From: CAYFUT01 sp964346395
GTDB lineage: Bacteria; Bacillota; Halanaerobiia; Halobacteroidales; Halobacteroidaceae
NCBI GenBank assembly: GCA_964346395.1
Contig: CAYFUT010000088.1
Coordinates: 1-9,263 of the forward strand
Direction of reading: 5' to 3'
Length of the DNA: 9,263 nucleotides
The notes under the pieces are model-generated. The model made no database searches, was not told the DNA's origin, and saw only the letters and a list, made by a program, of their open reading frames with translations. Shown here one piece after another: positions 7,064-9,263 of this stretch. The translations under genes were made by a program, and so were the position numbers. Numbering within the stretch: the stretch's first letter is position 1; every line of letters starts with the position of its first letter.

Positions 7064-8091
7064 AAAAGTTAACGGAAGCTGTAGGAATATCAGGCCGAGA
7101 AACAGAAGTTAGAGAAATAATAAAAGAAGAAGTAGCAAACCATGTTGAGGAAGTGAAAACAGATAGTTTAGGCAATCTAATCACTTATCAACAAGGAGAC
7201 CCCGCAAAACCCACTTTAATGTTAGCAGCTCACATGGATGAAATCGGACTAATGATTACGCAGATTACAAGTGATGGGTTATTAAAGTTCAAGCCAGTAG
7301 GAGGAATTGATAAACGGATTTTAGTTTCTAAACAGGTAGTGATTGGAGAAGAAAAAATCCCCGGGGTAATTGGAGCGAAAGCCATTCACCTCCAAGAACC
7401 AAAAGAGCGGAAGAAAGTACTGGATTATAAAAAATTATATATAGATATTGGTGCTGATGATAAAGATCAGGCTAAGCAAAAAATAGATCTCGGCATGATG
7501 GCCTCCTTTCCTACTCGCTATCAAAAATTAAATAACGGATTAATCAAAGGAAAGGCTTTTGATGACCGCCTTGGCTGTGCCGAATTAATAAAAATAATTC
7601 AGGAAGACTATGATTTTTCCTTATATGGGGTATTTACTGTGCAAGAAGAGATAGGTACTCGAGGAGCTAAAGTAGCAACTTATAGTATAGATCCGGATTT
7701 AGCTTTAGTATTAGAAGGAACTACTGCTTCTGATGTGCCGGAAAGTAAAGAAGCTGAATATTCAACTAGTTTAGGAGAAGGCCCTGCTTTGACTCTTAGA
7801 GATGCAAGTACTATTCCTGATCCTAGATTAGTAGAGGAGCTAACTACAATTGCTAAAGAAGAGGAAATCACCTATCAATGGCGGCAGTCTACTCAAGCAG
7901 GAACTGATGCCGGGGCAATTCACTTAACTAAAGAAGGGATTCCTACTGCTGTAATTTCTGTGCCTTGTCGATACATACATTCGCCAGTTTCGTTAGCTGA
8001 TTTGAAGGATTATCAAGCAACTATTCATTTGGTTAGATCTTTCTGTGAAAAGATAGATAAGGGAGGCATTAAACTTGAAACAATTAATTAA
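7054..8091 (+). CDS. M42 family metallopeptidase, paralogue 2
   Basis: This 345-residue M42 peptidase starts at an ATG inside the last codons of paralogue 1, with GGAGGG (7042-7047) six bases upstream, so its translation is probably coupled. Expected ligands and catalytic residues are H60 and D62 (AAHMDEIG), DDR at 170-172, E198-E199 (VQEEIGTRGA), E221 in VLEGTTASD and H309 in RYIHSPVS. The fourth ligand position is Glu here, whereas paralogues 1 and 3 have Asp (D230, D218). Both occur in the M42 family, and the EGTTA form is common in YsdC/FrvX-like members. No signal peptide or membrane span is visible, so a cytosolic enzyme is expected. The enzyme is complete, and its sequence differs enough from its neighbours to make a recent duplication unlikely. 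It overlaps paralogue 3 by 17 bases. Confidence 0.96.
   Translation: MLLKKLTEAVGISGRETEVREIIKEEVANHVEEVKTDSLGNLITYQQGDPAKPTLMLAAHMDEIGLMITQITSDGLLKFKPVGGIDKRILVSKQVVIGEEKIPGVIGAKAIHLQEPKERKKVLDYKKLYIDIGADDKDQAKQKIDLGMMASFPTRYQKLNNGLIKGKAFDDRLGCAELIKIIQEDYDFSLYGVFTVQEEIGTRGAKVATYSIDPDLALVLEGTTASDVPESKEAEYSTSLGEGPALTLRDASTIPDPRLVEELTTIAKEEEITYQWRQSTQAGTDAGAIHLTKEGIPTAVISVPCRYIHSPVSLADLKDYQATIHLVRSFCEKIDKGGIKLETIN
8061..8066 (+). promoter_or_regulatory. Ribosome binding site supporting the TTG start of paralogue 3
   Basis: GGGAGG lies eight bases before TTG at 8075 and sits inside the end of paralogue 2. The first residues read MKQLIKQLVKAYGPAGDE, aligning with the N-termini of the other two M42 proteins (SEGSGVSGAE and TEAVGISGRE), which supports the non-ATG start. 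Confidence 0.8.
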
Positions 8092-9076
8092 ACAATTAGT
8101 AAAAGCTTATGGTCCGGCCGGCGATGAGTCGGAAATTAGGAGTTTAATTAAGGAGAAAATTAAACCAGCAGTTGATGAATTAAAAGTTGATACGATGGGT
8201 AATTTAATCGCGTTTAAAAAGGGAACTAGCAGTGAGCAAACGGTTATGCTAGCAGCTCACATGGATGAAATTGGTTTGATTGCCACTCATATAGATGAAG
8301 ATGGCTTTATCCGGTTTTCAAATGTAGGAGGCGTTTCTCCGTACAATTTGCTGGGGGAGAGAGTGATCTTTAACGGAGAAACTATCGGCGTTATTGACAA
8401 AGAAGGTCAGCTTGATAAGATAAGCAAATTAAAACATGATAAAATGTACATTGATATAGGAACTTCCAGTCAGGAAGAGACTGAAAAAAAAGTAACTATC
8501 GGAGATACTGCTGTTTATTATCGTGGTTTTAATGACCTAGGAGAGCGAATAACTGCTAAATCATTGGATGATCGAGTGGGTTGTGCTGCTTTAATTAAGA
8601 CGCTGCAGATGATAGAAAAACCTGCCTATGATACTTATTTTGTATTCACAGTACAGGAGGAAGTCGGAATTAGAGGAGCAAAAGTTTCTGCCTATGGAAT
8701 TGAACCTGATATAGGAATTGCGGTAGATGTTACTTTAACTGGAGATATGCCGGAAGCAAAGCGAATGGCAGTTTCTTTAGGAGAAGGAGCCGCTATAAAA
8801 GTAAAAGATAGTTCTGTTTTAGTTAATAAGAAATTAAAGGATTTAATGGTAGCAACTGCTGAAGATAATCAAATCCCTTATCAATTAGAAGTTTTAACTC
8901 GGGGAGGAACTGATGCCGGGAGTATTCAATTAACTCGCGAAGGAGTTATTGCAGGAGCTATTTCGATTCCCGCCCGCTACGTTCATAGTCCTTCGGAGAT
9001 GATAGATATGAATGATCTGCAGTACGTTCGAAAGTTGACCAGCAAACTGTTAACTGACCAGATTAAAAAATTATAA
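8075..9076 (+). CDS. M42 family metallopeptidase, paralogue 3 (TTG start)
   Basis: This 333-residue M42 peptidase is the shortest of the three. It starts at TTG and overlaps paralogue 2 by 17 bases. The full active-site set is visible: H62 and D64 (AAHMDEIG), DDR at 165-167, E195-E196 (VQEEVGIRGA), D218 (AVDVTLTGD) and H304 (RYVHSPSE). The insert between the first metal-binding motif and DDR is shorter than in the other two; they have a GAKxxHxQE segment where this one has VIDKEGQLDKISK. In M42 enzymes this region belongs to the dimerization (PDZ-like) domain, so the difference may affect assembly (inference). It is the last gene of the operon and is followed 23 bases later by an intrinsic terminator. 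A cytosolic aminopeptidase is the best call; the substrate is unknown. Confidence 0.96.
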   Translation: MKQLIKQLVKAYGPAGDESEIRSLIKEKIKPAVDELKVDTMGNLIAFKKGTSSEQTVMLAAHMDEIGLIATHIDEDGFIRFSNVGGVSPYNLLGERVIFNGETIGVIDKEGQLDKISKLKHDKMYIDIGTSSQEETEKKVTIGDTAVYYRGFNDLGERITAKSLDDRVGCAALIKTLQMIEKPAYDTYFVFTVQEEVGIRGAKVSAYGIEPDIGIAVDVTLTGDMPEAKRMAVSLGEGAAIKVKDSSVLVNKKLKDLMVATAEDNQIPYQLEVLTRGGTDAGSIQLTREGVIAGAISIPARYVHSPSEMIDMNDLQYVRKLTSKLLTDQIKKL

Positions 9077-9099
9077 ATCAAAGCTTAAATTTTTAACTT

Positions 9100-9132
9100 C
9101 GGGCCAACTTCCGGCCCGCTTTTTCTTTTTTT
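9100..9132 (+). terminator. Intrinsic terminator after the M42 gene cluster
   Basis: CGGGCC (9100-9105) pairs with GGCCCG (9113-9118) across a seven-base loop, followed by CTTTTTC and a run of seven T. This GC-rich stem stands out in the AT-rich background. The minus-strand reading is not followed by a T-run, so it probably acts in one direction. Confidence 0.93.
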
Positions 9133-9168
9133 CGGGGAATATATTTGAGCTATCTGCACATACTAATA

Positions 9169-9263
9169 TTAGAGGTGAAGGTAAGCAGTCACCTTCTCGC
9201 GACTAAATTCGCAAGCTTGGTTTAATTCAAGCTTTGGTGGTGTCCAGACTAAGTAGGCTTTTA
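9169..9263 (-). CDS. Possible C-terminal end of a convergent gene (partial)
   Basis: On the minus strand the frame entering at the window edge stays open for 30 codons and ends in TAA at 9169-9171. It would read AYLVWTPPKLELNQACEF near its start and end in TAYLHL. The composition looks protein-like and I see no stop in AT-rich DNA, but 30 codons is short and I recognise no family. The same stretch contains three adjacent hairpins, so a structured non-coding element is an equal alternative. Confidence 0.3.
   Translation of the reverse strand, partial: KAYLVWTPPKLELNQACEFSREKVTAYLHL
9177..9234. repeat. Three adjacent inverted repeats (possible structured element)
   Basis: Three short hairpins lie nearly end to end. 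GAAGGT/ACCTTC spans 9177-9196 with an eight-base loop. GCGA/TCGC spans 9199-9212 with a six-base loop. AAGCTTG/CAAGCTT spans 9213-9234 with an eight-base loop. The spacing is tight enough to suggest a folded RNA leader or the end of a mobile or repeated element. It matches no riboswitch consensus I can recall, and the window ends too soon to decide. Confidence 0.35.

Noticed and set aside
6137..7871. Minus-strand open frames at 6137-6385, 6930-7184 and 7680-7871
   Set aside because: All are antisense to M42 genes with intact active-site motifs and look like shadows of those genes.
9171..9229. Small plus-strand frame from a GTG at about 9175
   Set aside because: It would be only 16 codons, with no supporting similarity, and overlaps the three hairpins.

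Overview
The window is low-GC, densely packed bacterial chromosome. All seven confident genes lie on the plus strand, with strong GGAGG-type ribosome binding sites, one TTG start, and protein families typical of anaerobic Firmicutes. The combination of a UPF0182 membrane protein, several M42 peptidases and K/E/N/I-rich proteins suggests a Clostridia-like or Halanaerobiales-like organism. That assignment is inference; there is no rRNA or marker gene to fix it.

Layout. Positions 25-4731 hold three co-directional genes. The first is a membrane-anchored protein with a von Willebrand factor A-like fold whose metal site is degraded. The second is a single-pass membrane protein with HEAT-like repeats (756-1907). 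The third is a 934-residue UPF0182 (COG1615) membrane protein (1927-4731). A clear intrinsic terminator at 4739-4769 closes this group.

Positions 4863-9076 hold a second group. It begins with an acidic protein that has an N-terminal UBA-like helical domain and a C-terminal membrane anchor. Three tandem M42-family (TET/glutamyl aminopeptidase-like) metallopeptidases follow. The second and third overlap their predecessors by 10 and 17 bases, so translation is probably coupled. A second intrinsic terminator (9100-9132) ends the group.

The last 95 bases carry either the C-terminal end of a convergent minus-strand gene or a structured element made of three adjacent hairpins.

How the genes may work together. 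The three M42 enzymes probably trim cytosolic peptides left by larger proteases. Making three paralogues from one message suggests complementary specificities or mixed dodecamers. The UBA-like tail-anchored protein at the head of that operon could bind peptides or proteins near the membrane, but its function is unknown. In the first group a VWA-like protein, a HEAT scaffold and a large exposed UPF0182 protein may form an envelope complex; this rests on gene order alone. I saw no CRISPR array, tRNA, rRNA or complete insertion sequence.
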